From: Pseudochrobactrum saccharolyticum | GTDB lineage: Bacteria; Pseudomonadota; Alphaproteobacteria; Rhizobiales; Rhizobiaceae | Length of the DNA stretch: 64,000 nt | Direction: 5' to 3' | Assembly (NCBI RefSeq): GCF_008801715.1 | Contig: NZ_VZPG01000002.1 | Location: 1 to 64,000, forward strand | Shown: piece after piece, positions 31,955 through 41,635 of the stretch | How the letters are laid out: each line of letters opens with the position of its first letter | Numbering within the stretch: position 1 is the first letter of the stretch | Translations under genes and position numbers: made by a program | The notes under the pieces: generated by a model | What the model was told of the DNA's origin: nothing | The model's input: only the letters and a program-made list of their open reading frames with translations | Databases searched by the model: none

Positions 31955-32344
31955 ATGGCTAAAGATGCCGGTCGCGTTCGTCGTCGCGAACGTAAAAATA
32001 TTTCCTCGGGTGTTGCTCACGTTAATTCGTCGTTCAACAACACACTGATCACTATCACTGACGCACAGGGCAATGCGATTGCCTGGTCTTCAGCCGGTGC
32101 ACAGGGCTTCAAGGGTTCGCGTAAATCGACTCCTTTTGCTGCTCAGATCGCTGCTGAAGATTGCGCCAAGAAGGCTCAGGAACACGGCATGCGTTCGCTG
32201 GAAGTTGAAGTTTGCGGTCCGGGTTCCGGCCGTGAATCCGCACTTCGCGCTCTGCAGGCTGCCGGTTTCACAATCACTTCGATCCGTGATGTGACCCCGA
32301 TCCCGCACAATGGTTGCCGTCCACGCAAGAAGCGTCGCGTCTAA
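31955..32344 (+). CDS. rpsK: 30S ribosomal protein S11
   Basis: S11 lines the mRNA exit site with S7. The 129-residue product starts [18 protein letters not shown] and ends with the conserved [14 protein letters not shown] chose the ATG at 31955, just after TTGGAAGGACTAGTT. Confidence 0.98.
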   Translation: MAKDAGRVRRRERKNISSGVAHVNSSFNNTLITITDAQGNAIAWSSAGAQGFKGSRKSTPFAAQIAAEDCAKKAQEHGMRSLEVEVCGPGSGRESALRALQAAGFTITSIRDVTPIPHNGCRPRKKRRV

Positions 32345-32449
32345 TCAGTCCATCGCCGCAAGGGCCCGAACTTATGTTCAGGTCTTTCGTGGTTTCCGCT
32401 CTCTGTTGCCACGATTGGATAGTGGCAAAGCTAGATTAAAGGAAAGCAC

Positions 32450-33463
32450 ATGATTCAGAAAAACTGGCAGGAACTGATCAAGCCTAACAAGGTTGATTTT
32501 CTTACCCAGGGCTCGAAGAATAAGGTCACTGTTGTGGCTGAACCGCTTGAACGCGGTTACGGTCTGACATTGGGTAACGCGCTGCGTCGCGTTCTTCTTT
32601 CTTCGCTGCGCGGTGCTGCGGTGACTGCTGTTCAGATTGACGGCGTTCTGCATGAATTCTCGTCGATCAACGGCGTGCGTGAAGACGTAACCGATATCGT
32701 ACTGAATGTTAAAGAAATCGCTATCCGTATGGAAGGCGATGGACCTAAGCGCATGGTTGTCCGCAAGGAAGGACCAGGCGTCGTAACGGCTGGTGATATC
32801 CAGACGGTTGGTGATGTTGAAATCCTTAATCCGGATCACGTCATCTGCACCCTCGATGAGGGCGCTGAAATCCGCATGGAATTCACTGTCAATACGGGCA
32901 AGGGCTATGTGCCTGCTGACCGTAACCGCGCTGAAGATGCTCCGATCGGTCTTATTCCGGTTGACAGCCTCTATTCACCGGTACGTAAGGTTTCCTACAA
33001 GATCGAAAACACCCGTGAGGGACAGGTTCTCGATTATGACAAGCTGATCCTCAATGTTGAGACCAACGGCTCTGTCACTGGTGAAGATGCAGTTGCTTAT
33101 GCAGCCCGCATTCTTCAGGACCAGCTTGCGATCTTCGTCAACTTTGACGAGCCGCAGAAGGAAGCTCCGCAGGAACAGGTTGCTGAACTCGCATTCAATC
33201 CGGCTCTGCTTAAGAAAGTGGATGAACTGGAACTGTCTGTCCGTTCTGCAAACTGCCTGAAGAACGATAACATCGTTTATATCGGCGATCTGATCCAGAA
33301 GACAGAAGCCGAAATGCTGCGGACTCCGAATTTCGGCCGCAAGTCGCTGAACGAAATCAAAGAAGTTCTGGCGTCGATGGGACTCCATCTCGGTATGGAA
33401 ATCCCGACCTGGCCGCCGGAAAATATCGAAGATCTCGCTAAGCGCTACGAAGATCAATATTGA
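32450..33463 (+). CDS. rpoA: DNA-directed RNA polymerase subunit alpha
   Basis: The alpha dimer scaffolds RNA polymerase, and its C-terminal domain contacts UP elements and activators. The 337-residue product has the N-terminal assembly domain ([21 protein letters not shown]) and C-terminal domain ([36 protein letters not shown]). AAAGGAAAG precedes the ATG. Confidence 0.99.
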   Translation: MIQKNWQELIKPNKVDFLTQGSKNKVTVVAEPLERGYGLTLGNALRRVLLSSLRGAAVTAVQIDGVLHEFSSINGVREDVTDIVLNVKEIAIRMEGDGPKRMVVRKEGPGVVTAGDIQTVGDVEILNPDHVICTLDEGAEIRMEFTVNTGKGYVPADRNRAEDAPIGLIPVDSLYSPVRKVSYKIENTREGQVLDYDKLILNVETNGSVTGEDAVAYAARILQDQLAIFVNFDEPQKEAPQEQVAELAFNPALLKKVDELELSVRSANCLKNDNIVYIGDLIQKTEAEMLRTPNFGRKSLNEIKEVLASMGLHLGMEIPTWPPENIEDLAKRYEDQY

Positions 33464-33505
33464 GACCGGTTGCGACCGGAAGATAGATTTTAAAGGAGAA
33501 GGCTC

Positions 33506-33931
33506 ATGCGCCACGGAAAGACACTCCGTAAGCTGAACCGGACTGCAAGCCACCGTAAGGCAATGTTCGCCAATATGGCTGCTTCGCTGATTGAACACGA
33601 ACAGATCGTAACCACTTTGCCTAAGGCAAAGGAAATCCGTCCGATCGTTGAGAAGCTCATCACTCTCGGCAAGCGCGGTGATCTGCATGCACGTCGTCAG
33701 GCCATTTCGGCTATCCGCGACGTACAGCTGGTTCAGAAACTGTTCGACGTTCTGGCAACCCGTTATGCTGACCGTCACGGCGGCTATATCCGCATCATGA
33801 AAGCCGGTTTCCGTACCGGTGACAACGCTCCGATGGCTGTTGTTGAGTTCGTAGAACGCGACATCACTGCTAAAGGCGCTGCTGATCGTGCACGCGTTGA
33901 AGCTGAAGCTGCTGAAGCAGAAGCTGCATAA
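33506..33931 (+). CDS. rplQ: 50S ribosomal protein L17
   Basis: L17 sits at the tunnel exit. The 141-residue product starts [19 protein letters not shown]; the C-terminal 20 residues are an Ala/Glu-rich tail. AAAGGAGAAG precedes the ATG. Last gene of the super-cluster, followed by a strong terminator. Confidence 0.98.
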   Translation: MRHGKTLRKLNRTASHRKAMFANMAASLIEHEQIVTTLPKAKEIRPIVEKLITLGKRGDLHARRQAISAIRDVQLVQKLFDVLATRYADRHGGYIRIMKAGFRTGDNAPMAVVEFVERDITAKGAADRARVEAEAAEAEAA

Positions 33932-33958
33932 TATCTGTTTAACGCAGATTATATAAAT

Positions 33959-33983
33959 TAAGGGGCCTCACGGCCCCTTTTTT
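33959..33983 (+). terminator. Terminator of the alpha operon
   Basis: AAGGGGCC, loop TCAC, GGCCCCTT and a T run. Marks the end of the ribosomal super-cluster. The following 240 bases up to the protease gene are AT-rich and hold no gene I can see; the protease promoter must lie there. Confidence 0.93.
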
Positions 33984-34225
33984 ATTTTTTGTTTTAATAT
34001 TTTTGCCTTCCGAGATGAGGGCTTATTATCCACTTTTGTCTAGGTTTTCGGTTTTGCGATGATCTTGTATTCTTCTGAGAACAGGGGGTTTATGTGAAAT
34101 CGCTTCTAATGCACTGTTTTATTACAATAATTTAATTTTATGTTTGTTGTCCGGCCTCTTTTCCGTCTGGTTTTGAAGTCTATATTCATCCTAATCAGTC
34201 GGTTTCCGAAAAGTGGGATACAAGT

Positions 34226-35698
34226 ATGGCTTCACATCTGCAGAATGATCCGGTCAATAAATCGGGGCGCTTAGGTAAAATTTACAAGGCCGGTCTGGCT
34301 GTTTTACTCACCGGCGTTATTGCAGCGGGAACGATTTCTGTGTTTGCGCCTGCCGTGAGCACACCAGCAGTTGCTGAGAAACAGGTACCGCAGTCCCATA
34401 GCGACATTCAACTTTCCTACGCGCCTTTGGTGAAGTCGACTGCCGGCGCGGTGGTGAATGTTTATGCCGGCCGTAAAGTGCAGCAGCGTTCGCCATTTGC
34501 CGGTGATCCGTTTTTTGAACAGTTCTTCGGCGGTCAAATGCGTCCGAATAAGCCACGTTTGGAGCAGTCGCTGGGTTCCGGTGTGATCGTAGACAGTTCC
34601 GGTCTGATCGTGACCAATAATCACGTTATTGACGGTGCGGATGATATTAAAGTCGCGCTGGCTGATGGCCGTGAATTCTCATCAAAGCTGCTCCTCAATG
34701 ATGTGACGACCGATCTGGCGATTCTGAAAATTGATGCCAAGGAAGAATTGCCAACCGTTAAGCTTGCTGATTCCGACAAGGTTGAGGTTGGCGATCTGGT
34801 GCTGGCAATCGGTAATCCGTTTGGTGTCGGGCAGACCGTGACCAGCGGTATTGTTTCTGCGCAGTCACGTACACAGGTTGGTGTCTCGGATTTCGACTTC
34901 TTCATTCAGACCGATGCCGCAATTAATCCGGGTAATTCCGGCGGTGCGCTTATTGATATGAACGGTAATCTGATTGGTATTAACACGGCCATTTATTCGC
35001 GTAGCGGCGGTTCTGTCGGTATCGGTTTTGCTATTCCGTCGAATATGGTTTCAGCTGTCGTGAAATCGGCTGAAAGCGGCAGTGATACGTTTGAGCGTCC
35101 TTATGTCGGTGCAACTTTTCAGGCGATTACACCGGATATTGCTGCCGGTCTTGGCCTGAGACAGCCTTCCGGTGCACTGATTACTGATCTGGTTGAAAAA
35201 AGCCCTGCGGCAGAAGCCGGTATTAAAGTAGGTGATGTGATTACAGCAATTGACGGTGTGAAGGTCGATAATCCAGATGCGCTGGCCTATCGCGTATCCA
35301 CTGCCGGTATTGGCAAGACAGTGCAGATGACTGTGCTGAATGACGGTAAATCCCGTGAGGTTGCTGTTACGCTTGCCCAGCCGCCAAAAGAAGCGCCTGC
35401 ACGGGAAGTCTCAGGCCGCAATCCGCTGGCTGGTGCGCAGGTGCAGAATATTACACCGGAACTGGCACGCAAATCCGGCCTCGCACCGACAACACGCGGT
35501 GTGGTTATCAGCGGTGTAAAAAACAACACGCCTGCACAGGCGATGAATTTGAAGGCTGGTGACATTGTGCGCGGCGTGAATGGTACAGCCATTGCCAATG
35601 TCGACGATCTGCTGGCTGTGCTTTCTGCCGGACGCAGTGCATTATGGCGTTTGGATATTGAGCGCGATGGTGTAATTTACCGTCAGTTTGTTCGCTGA
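34226..35698 (+). CDS. Periplasmic serine endoprotease, DegP/DegQ (Do) family
   Basis: An HtrA-type protease/chaperone for misfolded envelope proteins. The 490-residue product has an N-terminal hydrophobic segment (about residues 20-45) serving as signal sequence or anchor. The catalytic triad is His133 (NNHVIDG), Asp163 (TTDLAILKID) and Ser238 (INPGNSGGAL), followed by two PDZ domains (about residues 285-375 and 400-490). The gene stands alone after the ribosomal terminator. Hyphomicrobiales carry several Do-family paralogues, so I give no symbol. Confidence 0.95.
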   Translation: MASHLQNDPVNKSGRLGKIYKAGLAVLLTGVIAAGTISVFAPAVSTPAVAEKQVPQSHSDIQLSYAPLVKSTAGAVVNVYAGRKVQQRSPFAGDPFFEQFFGGQMRPNKPRLEQSLGSGVIVDSSGLIVTNNHVIDGADDIKVALADGREFSSKLLLNDVTTDLAILKIDAKEELPTVKLADSDKVEVGDLVLAIGNPFGVGQTVTSGIVSAQSRTQVGVSDFDFFIQTDAAINPGNSGGALIDMNGNLIGINTAIYSRSGGSVGIGFAIPSNMVSAVVKSAESGSDTFERPYVGATFQAITPDIAAGLGLRQPSGALITDLVEKSPAAEAGIKVGDVITAIDGVKVDNPDALAYRVSTAGIGKTVQMTVLNDGKSREVAVTLAQPPKEAPAREVSGRNPLAGAQVQNITPELARKSGLAPTTRGVVISGVKNNTPAQAMNLKAGDIVRGVNGTAIANVDDLLAVLSAGRSALWRLDIERDGVIYRQFVR

Positions 35699-35712
35699 TT
35701 TTTATCACAAGC

Positions 35713-35739
35713 GGTTGAGGGGAAACCTCATTTTCTGAA
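35713..35739 (+). terminator. Weak terminator-like hairpin after the Do protease
   Basis: TGAGG, loop GGAAA, CCTCA followed by TTTTC. Only five base pairs, so termination is likely incomplete. Confidence 0.35.
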
Positions 35740-35766
35740 ATCGCTTGTGCATGATTGAAACGGGGA

Positions 35767-35792
35767 GGCCGGTTTGCGAAAGCAATCCGGCC
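35767..35792 (+). promoter_or_regulatory. GAAA-capped hairpin at the rarA start
   Basis: GGCCGG, then TTTGC, tetraloop GAAA, GCAAT and CCGGCC: ten base pairs and one T-T mismatch, ending seven bases before the chosen rarA ATG. The only purine-rich site, GGGGAG (35762-35767), lies on its 5' side, so the hairpin separates the site from the start codon. Confidence 0.6.
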
Positions 35793-35799
35793 TGTTGCT

Positions 35800-37113
35800 A
35801 TGAGTGATTTATTTTCATCTGCTGTTGATCCTTTAGCTGATCGTAACCGTCCGCTGGCGGACCGTATGCGTCCGCGAGACTTGAGCGAAGTCACAGGACA
35901 GGAACATCTGACCGGTGAGCAGGGCATTCTCTCGCGTATGATTGCTTCCGGCAGCCTCGGCTCAATGATCTTCTGGGGCCCTCCCGGAACCGGCAAGACC
36001 ACGATAGCGCGATTGCTGGCCGGTCATACGGATTTGGCCTTTGAGCAGATCTCGGCAATTTTCTCCGGCGTGGCTGATCTCAAGAAAGTTTTTGAAACGG
36101 CACGGGCGCGGCGTATGTCCGGCCGCCAGACATTGCTGTTTGTCGATGAGATACATCGCTTCAACCGTGCGCAACAGGATAGTTTTTTGCCGGTTATGGA
36201 AGACGGCACGGTTGTGCTGATCGGCGCGACGACCGAAAACCCGTCATTTGAGCTCAATGCCGCTCTGTTGTCGCGTGCGCGGGTTTTGACCTTTAAGCCA
36301 CATGATGAGACAAGTATCACCACATTACTCGCCAGAGCCGAAGAGGTGGAGCAGAAGCCTTTGCCGCTGGATGCGGATGCCCGTGCCAGTCTGGTGCGTA
36401 TGGCAGATGGCGATGGCCGTGCGGCGCTGACGCTCGCTGAAGAGGTTTGGCGTGCGGCAAGGCCTGATGAAGTGTTTACCGCCGAGCAGTTGCAGGAAGT
36501 CGTACAGCGTCGTGCGCCGGTCTATGACAAAGGGCAGGACGGGCATTATAATCTGATCTCGGCACTGCATAAGTCTGTACGTGGTTCTGATCCTGATGCG
36601 GCACTCTATTATCTCAGCCGCATGTTTGATGCAGGGGAGGATCCGCTCTATCTGGGGCGGCGTTTGGTACGTATGGCTGTAGAGGATATCGGTCTTGCCG
36701 ACCCGCAGGCGCTTGTCATCTGTAATGCTGCCAAGGATGCCTATGATTATCTTGGTTCACCGGAAGGGGAGCTGGCGCTGGCACAGGCCTGTGTCTATCT
36801 GGCAACCGCACCAAAATCCAACGGTGTTTATATGGCCTATAAAGCCGCCAGACGCGCTGCCAAAGAAAACGGCTCTCTGCTGCCGCCGAAGCACATTCTC
36901 AATGCGCCTACCAAGCTGATGCGTGATGAAGGCTATAATGACGGCTACCGCTACGATCATGATGAGCCGGATGCCTTTTCAGGTCAGGATTATTTCCCTG
37001 AAAAAATGGGGCGTCAGCAATATTATAATCCGCCGGAGCGTGGCTTTGAGCGGGAAATCCGCAAACGCCTCGATTATTGGGCGAAGTTGCGGATTGAACG
37101 TAATCAAAAATAA
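35800..37113 (+). CDS. rarA: Replication-associated recombination protein A (AAA+ ATPase)
   Basis: RarA/MgsA acts at stalled replication forks together with SSB and RecA. The 437-residue product has VTGQEHL, Walker A GPPGTGKTT (about residues 60-68), Walker B LLFVDEIHRFN, sensor-1 GATTENPSFE, and the C-terminal tetramerisation region (YMAYKAARRAAKENGS). I chose the ATG at 35800 since the upstream in-frame TTG adds residues encoded by a hairpin. Solo gene, convergent with ndvA. Confidence 0.94.
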   Translation: MSDLFSSAVDPLADRNRPLADRMRPRDLSEVTGQEHLTGEQGILSRMIASGSLGSMIFWGPPGTGKTTIARLLAGHTDLAFEQISAIFSGVADLKKVFETARARRMSGRQTLLFVDEIHRFNRAQQDSFLPVMEDGTVVLIGATTENPSFELNAALLSRARVLTFKPHDETSITTLLARAEEVEQKPLPLDADARASLVRMADGDGRAALTLAEEVWRAARPDEVFTAEQLQEVVQRRAPVYDKGQDGHYNLISALHKSVRGSDPDAALYYLSRMFDAGEDPLYLGRRLVRMAVEDIGLADPQALVICNAAKDAYDYLGSPEGELALAQACVYLATAPKSNGVYMAYKAARRAAKENGSLLPPKHILNAPTKLMRDEGYNDGYRYDHDEPDAFSGQDYFPEKMGRQQYYNPPERGFEREIRKRLDYWAKLRIERNQK

Positions 37114-37139
37114 TATCGTATAATACAATAAAACCCGGT

Positions 37140-37194
37140 GGTTAGAGTGGTTTGTGCATGATTTGAATCATGCACACCGCTCTAACCCTTTTTT
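37140..37194. terminator. Large terminator hairpin between rarA and ndvA, related to the interspersed repeat
   Basis: GGTTAGAGTGGT...GTGCATGATT pairs with AATCATGCAC...CGCTCTAACC over about 22 bp (one TT bulge, one G-T pair), followed by a T6 run on +. It lies between convergent genes. Its ends (TTAGAG...CTCTAA) and the GGTTT and GATT...ATCAT cores resemble the first stem of the repeats at 50337 and 60037, so it may be a relative that has become a terminator. Confidence 0.8.
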
Positions 37195-37278
37195 GAGCCG
37201 CATTTATACGACGCTAAATAAATATTTAGCTGTAAAATGCTCAAGCTGGGTTTCCTTGTATTTAGATTCTGAAGTGCT

Positions 37279-39075
37279 TTATGCAGAAGCTTTTGAAGGG
37301 AAGCGCGTGACATTGCTGTTTTCATCAATGTCATTTGTCAGGTCTGCTTCTTCGGCCATCAGGCCGCCTGCACGCAGCAGAGAGGCGAAACGACCGCCTT
37401 TGGCTGCCAGCTCATTGAAGCTGCCACTTTCAATGATGTGGCCTTTATCAAGGAACAGCACCAGATCGGCATTGCGGACAGTCGAAAGACGGTGCGCGAT
37501 GATGAAGGTTGTGCGGTCAGAGCTCAGATCATCAATAGCCTGTTTGACCATGCCTTCGGTTTCCACGTCGAGCGCAGAAGTAGCCTCATCAAGCACCAGA
37601 ATTGGTGCATCTTTGAGGATAGCACGGGCAATCGCCAGACGCTGACGTTCACCACCGGAAAGCTGCGACCCGCGCTCACCGGCAACTGTGTCATAGCCTT
37701 CGCTTTTCGCGAGAATGAATTCGTGGGCAGCGGCAGCTTTGGCAGCGGCATGCACTTCTTCATTGGTCGCGCCTTCCGCACCGATACGGATATTATCCTC
37801 AATCGAGCGGTTGAACATACCGGCATCCTGAAACACGGTTGCCATAGCTTTGCGCAGCGATGAACGGCTGACATTGCGGGTATCTGTGCCGTCAATGCTG
37901 ATATGACCGGCCACAGGATCATAAACACGCTGCAGCAGATTGATCAGTGTGGTTTTACCGGCACCTGTCGGGCCGACAATTGCCACGGTCTGACCGGCTT
38001 TGGCAGTGAAGGAAATATCATAGACGCCCTGACCGGAATTGCGGAATTCATAGGTCACTTTGTCAAAGACAACTTCACCCTGCACATTTTTCAGATCATT
38101 GGCAGATTGTGGTTCTTCATGCATGGCCACAGCATCTTCCATGGCGAAGAACTCTTCGAGTTTCGCGCGTGAAGAGGCAGTCTGGTTGATGAAATTGCTG
38201 ATCTGGTCGAGACGGCCGATCATCAGCTGGGCAAAACCGATAAAGGTAATCACTTCACCGACACGCAGCTGGCCTTTGGAAACCAGATAGGCACCGATCA
38301 GCAGCACGATCACCATAGAAATGGTGGAAGCCATACGGTTCAGGCCGCTGGCCAGTGCCCACCAGTTCAGCACCGGACGCTGGGTTTTTTCCAAAGTTGC
38401 CGCGTAATCACGCAGGGCAGAGGCTTCCGCATTGATGCGGTTATAGCTCTGCAACACGGAAATATTGCTGATTGTATCGCTGATATGTTCAAACACTTTG
38501 TGATGGTGGCGCTCAACCGCAGCCTGACCATCTTTGGTTTTCTGAATAACCAGCTGGCCGATCATTACATAAATTGCACCGAGTACCATCAGCACCAGTG
38601 TCAGGCGCGCATCCATGCTGAGCGCGGTCGGGATCAGCACAGCCAGCGCCACAATGGTGGTGAGGTGGTTGCGCATGAATTCCAGCCACAGCGTGAACAG
38701 CGTGTCGGTTGCACGGATCAGCGTGTGCAATGCATTGGAGGTGCCGCGCTGCTGATGCCATGCCAGCGGCATGGTGATGATGCCTTCGTAAGATTTTGTC
38801 AGGACGCCGAGACGGCGCTTATGCGCCAGCCGGTCAGCGCCGCGTGCAACCAGTACCACGGCGATAATGTTGAACACACCGAGACCTGCCCACAGAGCGA
38901 GGGTCGGGATAATCACGGTCTTTTGCGAAATCGCATCAATGACCCGACCGAACAGCACAGGTTCAAAAATGGTGATCACGCCAAGCGCAATATTCGCCAG
39001 CACGATAAGTGCTGTCGCTGTTCTCTCGGCTGAGAGATATTGCAGGGATCTCCAGTAAACGCGCACAATAGACAC
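37279..39075 (-). CDS. ndvA: Cyclic beta-1,2-glucan exporter NdvA/Cgt (ABC transporter)
   Basis: Exports cyclic beta-1,2-glucan to the periplasm, a Hyphomicrobiales trait needed for osmoadaptation and host interaction. The 598-residue product is a fused half-transporter: six membrane helices in the first 330 residues, then the ATPase domain with Walker A GPTGAGKTT, signature LSGGERQR and Walker B LVLDEATSALD. Length and N-terminus (VRVYWRSLQYL) fit NdvA rather than a generic exporter. It is read alone, between rarA and the pseudouridine synthase gene. The glucan synthase gene is not in the window. Confidence 0.93.
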   Translation of the reverse strand: MSIVRVYWRSLQYLSAERTATALIVLANIALGVITIFEPVLFGRVIDAISQKTVIIPTLALWAGLGVFNIIAVVLVARGADRLAHKRRLGVLTKSYEGIITMPLAWHQQRGTSNALHTLIRATDTLFTLWLEFMRNHLTTIVALAVLIPTALSMDARLTLVLMVLGAIYVMIGQLVIQKTKDGQAAVERHHHKVFEHISDTISNISVLQSYNRINAEASALRDYAATLEKTQRPVLNWWALASGLNRMASTISMVIVLLIGAYLVSKGQLRVGEVITFIGFAQLMIGRLDQISNFINQTASSRAKLEEFFAMEDAVAMHEEPQSANDLKNVQGEVVFDKVTYEFRNSGQGVYDISFTAKAGQTVAIVGPTGAGKTTLINLLQRVYDPVAGHISIDGTDTRNVSRSSLRKAMATVFQDAGMFNRSIEDNIRIGAEGATNEEVHAAAKAAAAHEFILAKSEGYDTVAGERGSQLSGGERQRLAIARAILKDAPILVLDEATSALDVETEGMVKQAIDDLSSDRTTFIIAHRLSTVRNADLVLFLDKGHIIESGSFNELAAKGGRFASLLRAGGLMAEEADLTNDIDENSNVTRFPSKASA

Positions 39076-39582
39076 GGGCCACTCCGGTATAATGTCTGAC
39101 CGAATTATATCCGCCAGTCAGATTGCGGTCAGAAAAACAAATGTTTAGCGGCAGCGGGAACATGATCCTGATTGCCTGAAACTGCAATGGAAATTGGTGT
39201 TCATAAGTGGCAATTTAAGTGCGAAACCGACCATAAATTACAACGGATTGTAACCTGCTGTGATAGTTTTATGTAACCTGCTGAAAATGCATGATTTTAT
39301 AAAATGTTCAGAAAGTTTAATGGATTTAAATATTCGGTGAGAATCCGGTGCCAGAGAGCTTATTCTTAAGTGTTTTTGCGCTTTACGGTTACAGACGGGG
39401 ACAGGTCGCCTTTAAGCATGAGTCCGTGCAGAAAACATGTTCTGAACAGTTCCTGTGTCATCTAATGTTTCCATTTGGCTGCGAAATGCTCTAGGAGCAT
39501 ATTTCAGAGTATATTGGCTGCACGGAAGACATTGCATTTGTCGCCGTGATTGTGCCCCGAATTTTAGCGGAATAAACAGAAT
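39076..39582. promoter_or_regulatory. Divergent promoter region of ndvA and the pseudouridine synthase gene
   Basis: About 500 AT-rich bases with no gene. The motif CGAAATGCTCTAGGAGCATATTTC near 39480-39504 contains TGCTC/GAGCA pairing and the GAAATGCTCTA word found at the end of the interspersed repeats, so a repeat fragment may lie here. No promoter is confident. Confidence 0.4.
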
Positions 39583-40566
39583 ATGGCTGGCGTAGAACTT
39601 AAAACTGTAGATGCAGACGAAACAGGCATGCGCCTTGATCGCTGGTTCAAAGTGCATTTTCCGGGCTTGGGCTTCGGGCATTTGCAAAAGCTGCTGCGCT
39701 CCGGCCAGATCCGTGTGGATGGCGGGCGGGTGAAAGCCGATAGCCGTTTGCAGGCTGGACAGTCCGTGCGTGTTCCGCCGCTGGGACACGATGAAAAAGA
39801 AGACAATACTCCGCTGACCGGCAAGACCATCCGCAATCAGGGTGATGGCGATGTTCTCAAGAAAATGCTGATTTTTGAGAATGAGAAGGTTTATGTGTTC
39901 AATAAACCATCTGGTCTGGCCGTGCAGGGCGGTTCCGGTGTGGTGCGCAGTGTCGATTCGATGCTGGAAGCATGGCGCAATAAAAAAGGCGAAAAGCCGC
40001 GTCTGGTGCACCGTCTTGACCGCGATACATCGGGCGTTCTGGTCGTGGCGAAAACCCGTGGTGCCGCACAGGCGCTGACCAAGGCTTTCCGTGAGCGCGA
40101 CACCAAGAAAACCTATTGGGCTCTGGTGAAGGGCGTACCGCGCAAGCGCGAGAACAAAATCTCCACATGGCTGGTAAAAGACAGCACACCGGATGGTGAC
40201 CGTATGCGCGTTTGCCAGCATGGTGAGCCGGATTCCGATCACGCCGTCTCTTTCTACCGGGTGCTGGAAACAGCCGGTCAGAACCTGTCCTGGCTGGAAA
40301 TGGAGCCTTATACCGGCCGTACCCACCAGTTGCGCGTACATGCGCAGTATCTTGGTCATCCGATTATCGGCGATCCGAAATATTTTGAAGCCGATATCAA
40401 CTGGGATTTCCCGGGCGGTGTGCAGAACCGCCTGCATCTTCATGCGCGCCGTATCCGCATTCCTAATCCGGGTGGCGGTATGATTGATGTTTCTGCGCCT
40501 TTGCCGCCGCATATGGTGCAGTCATGGAACCTGCTTGGTTTCGATGCGGATGCGGAACAGGACTGA
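39583..40566 (+). CDS. RluC-family 23S rRNA pseudouridine synthase
   Basis: Converts specific uridines of 23S rRNA to pseudouridine. The 327-residue product has an N-terminal S4 RNA-binding domain (about residues 15-65: RLDRWFKVHFPGLGFGHLQK), then the synthase domain with HRLDRDTSGVLVVAK containing the catalytic Asp, and the RTHQLRVH motif. RluC is most likely by domain order and length; RluD is the alternative. Followed by an EamA transporter, a HAD hydrolase and an ATP12-like gene. Confidence 0.93.
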   Translation: MAGVELKTVDADETGMRLDRWFKVHFPGLGFGHLQKLLRSGQIRVDGGRVKADSRLQAGQSVRVPPLGHDEKEDNTPLTGKTIRNQGDGDVLKKMLIFENEKVYVFNKPSGLAVQGGSGVVRSVDSMLEAWRNKKGEKPRLVHRLDRDTSGVLVVAKTRGAAQALTKAFRERDTKKTYWALVKGVPRKRENKISTWLVKDSTPDGDRMRVCQHGEPDSDHAVSFYRVLETAGQNLSWLEMEPYTGRTHQLRVHAQYLGHPIIGDPKYFEADINWDFPGGVQNRLHLHARRIRIPNPGGGMIDVSAPLPPHMVQSWNLLGFDADAEQD

Positions 40567-40624
40567 TAGTTGATTGTATGTTCCGCCGCATAACAGGCCG
40601 GAATGTGTTTGAAGCGGGGATGAA

Positions 40625-41635
40625 ATGGGCAGGGCAGCAGGGAGCGCGGCGTCGGCAACAGGACGGCTGGTGACAGGTTATGAGCGCCGCGCGACGATAG
40701 ATACAATGGGCGTGGCGCTGATGCTGTTTATCTGCGTCAGCTGGGGGATGAATCAGGTTGCTATCAAAATCGGCAATCAGGGTTTCAATCCGATGTATAT
40801 GGCCGCTGCGCGCTCTTTCGTTGGCGGCTTTCTCGTTTTCCTCTGGTGCCGTTTTCGCGGTATTGCCCTGTTTGAAAAAGATAAAACGCTTATTCCCGGT
40901 CTGGTGATCGGGCTGCTGTTCGGTCTGGAATTTGTTCTGATTTTTGCAGGGCTGGATTTCACCAGTGCCGGACGCTCCACGCTGATGATGAATACTATGC
41001 CGTTCTGGGTGGCAATTGGTGCGCATTTTCTGCTGGGCGAGCGGATGCGGGTACTCACCGTCGTCGGAATGATTGTTGCATTCGGCGGTGTGGTGCTGGT
41101 TCTCTCGGATGAATTGTCTATGCCCGGCGAGAATGCCATTTACGGCGATATTCTCTGTCTGATCTCCAGCGTGTTCTGGGCGGCGACGACACTGGTTATC
41201 AAGAAGACACCGCTGAGCGATGCTGCACCGGAAAAAACCTTGCTTTATCAGTTACTTATTGCGGCGATTGTACCTTTGCCTTTTGCGCCGATGCTGGGGG
41301 ATGCGGTTCGTGATCCGACTATGCTGACCTATGCGGCTTTTGTGTTTCAGTCGGCCTTTATTGTCGCTTTTACCTATCCGCTGTGGTTCTGGATGATCCG
41401 CCGTTATCCTGCTTCAGCCCTGTCAAATTTCGCATTGCTGATCCCTGCCTTCGGGGTGATGCTGAGCGGACTGGTGCTGGGTGAGCCTATGAGCTGGAAG
41501 CTATTTGCAGCGCTTGGCCTGATCGCAGGCGGATTATTTATTGCCAATTATGCGCAGCGTATTGCGGTGCGCAAAGCAGCGCAGCAATTTGATACTGACT
41601 TGGCAAAAACTATGCAGGAAAAAGCCTCACTATGA
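40625..41635 (+). CDS. EamA/DMT-family inner-membrane transporter
   Basis: A drug/metabolite-family permease of 336 residues with about ten membrane helices in two EamA repeats (about residues 28-160 and 175-315). The substrate cannot be read from the sequence. The 27 residues before the first helix are polar; the start at 40625 has GGGGATGAA upstream, but a start at the Met near residue 28 (40706) is possible. It overlaps the next gene by four bases. Confidence 0.9.
   Translation: MGRAAGSAASATGRLVTGYERRATIDTMGVALMLFICVSWGMNQVAIKIGNQGFNPMYMAAARSFVGGFLVFLWCRFRGIALFEKDKTLIPGLVIGLLFGLEFVLIFAGLDFTSAGRSTLMMNTMPFWVAIGAHFLLGERMRVLTVVGMIVAFGGVVLVLSDELSMPGENAIYGDILCLISSVFWAATTLVIKKTPLSDAAPEKTLLYQLLIAAIVPLPFAPMLGDAVRDPTMLTYAAFVFQSAFIVAFTYPLWFWMIRRYPASALSNFALLIPAFGVMLSGLVLGEPMSWKLFAALGLIAGGLFIANYAQRIAVRKAAQQFDTDLAKTMQEKASL

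Noticed and set aside
39340-39420. Sequence GGTGAGAATCCGGTGCC resembling part of a cobalamin riboswitch.
   Set aside because: The other conserved blocks (the CCCGC-ACTGT region and the B12 box) are absent and no cobalamin gene is adjacent.
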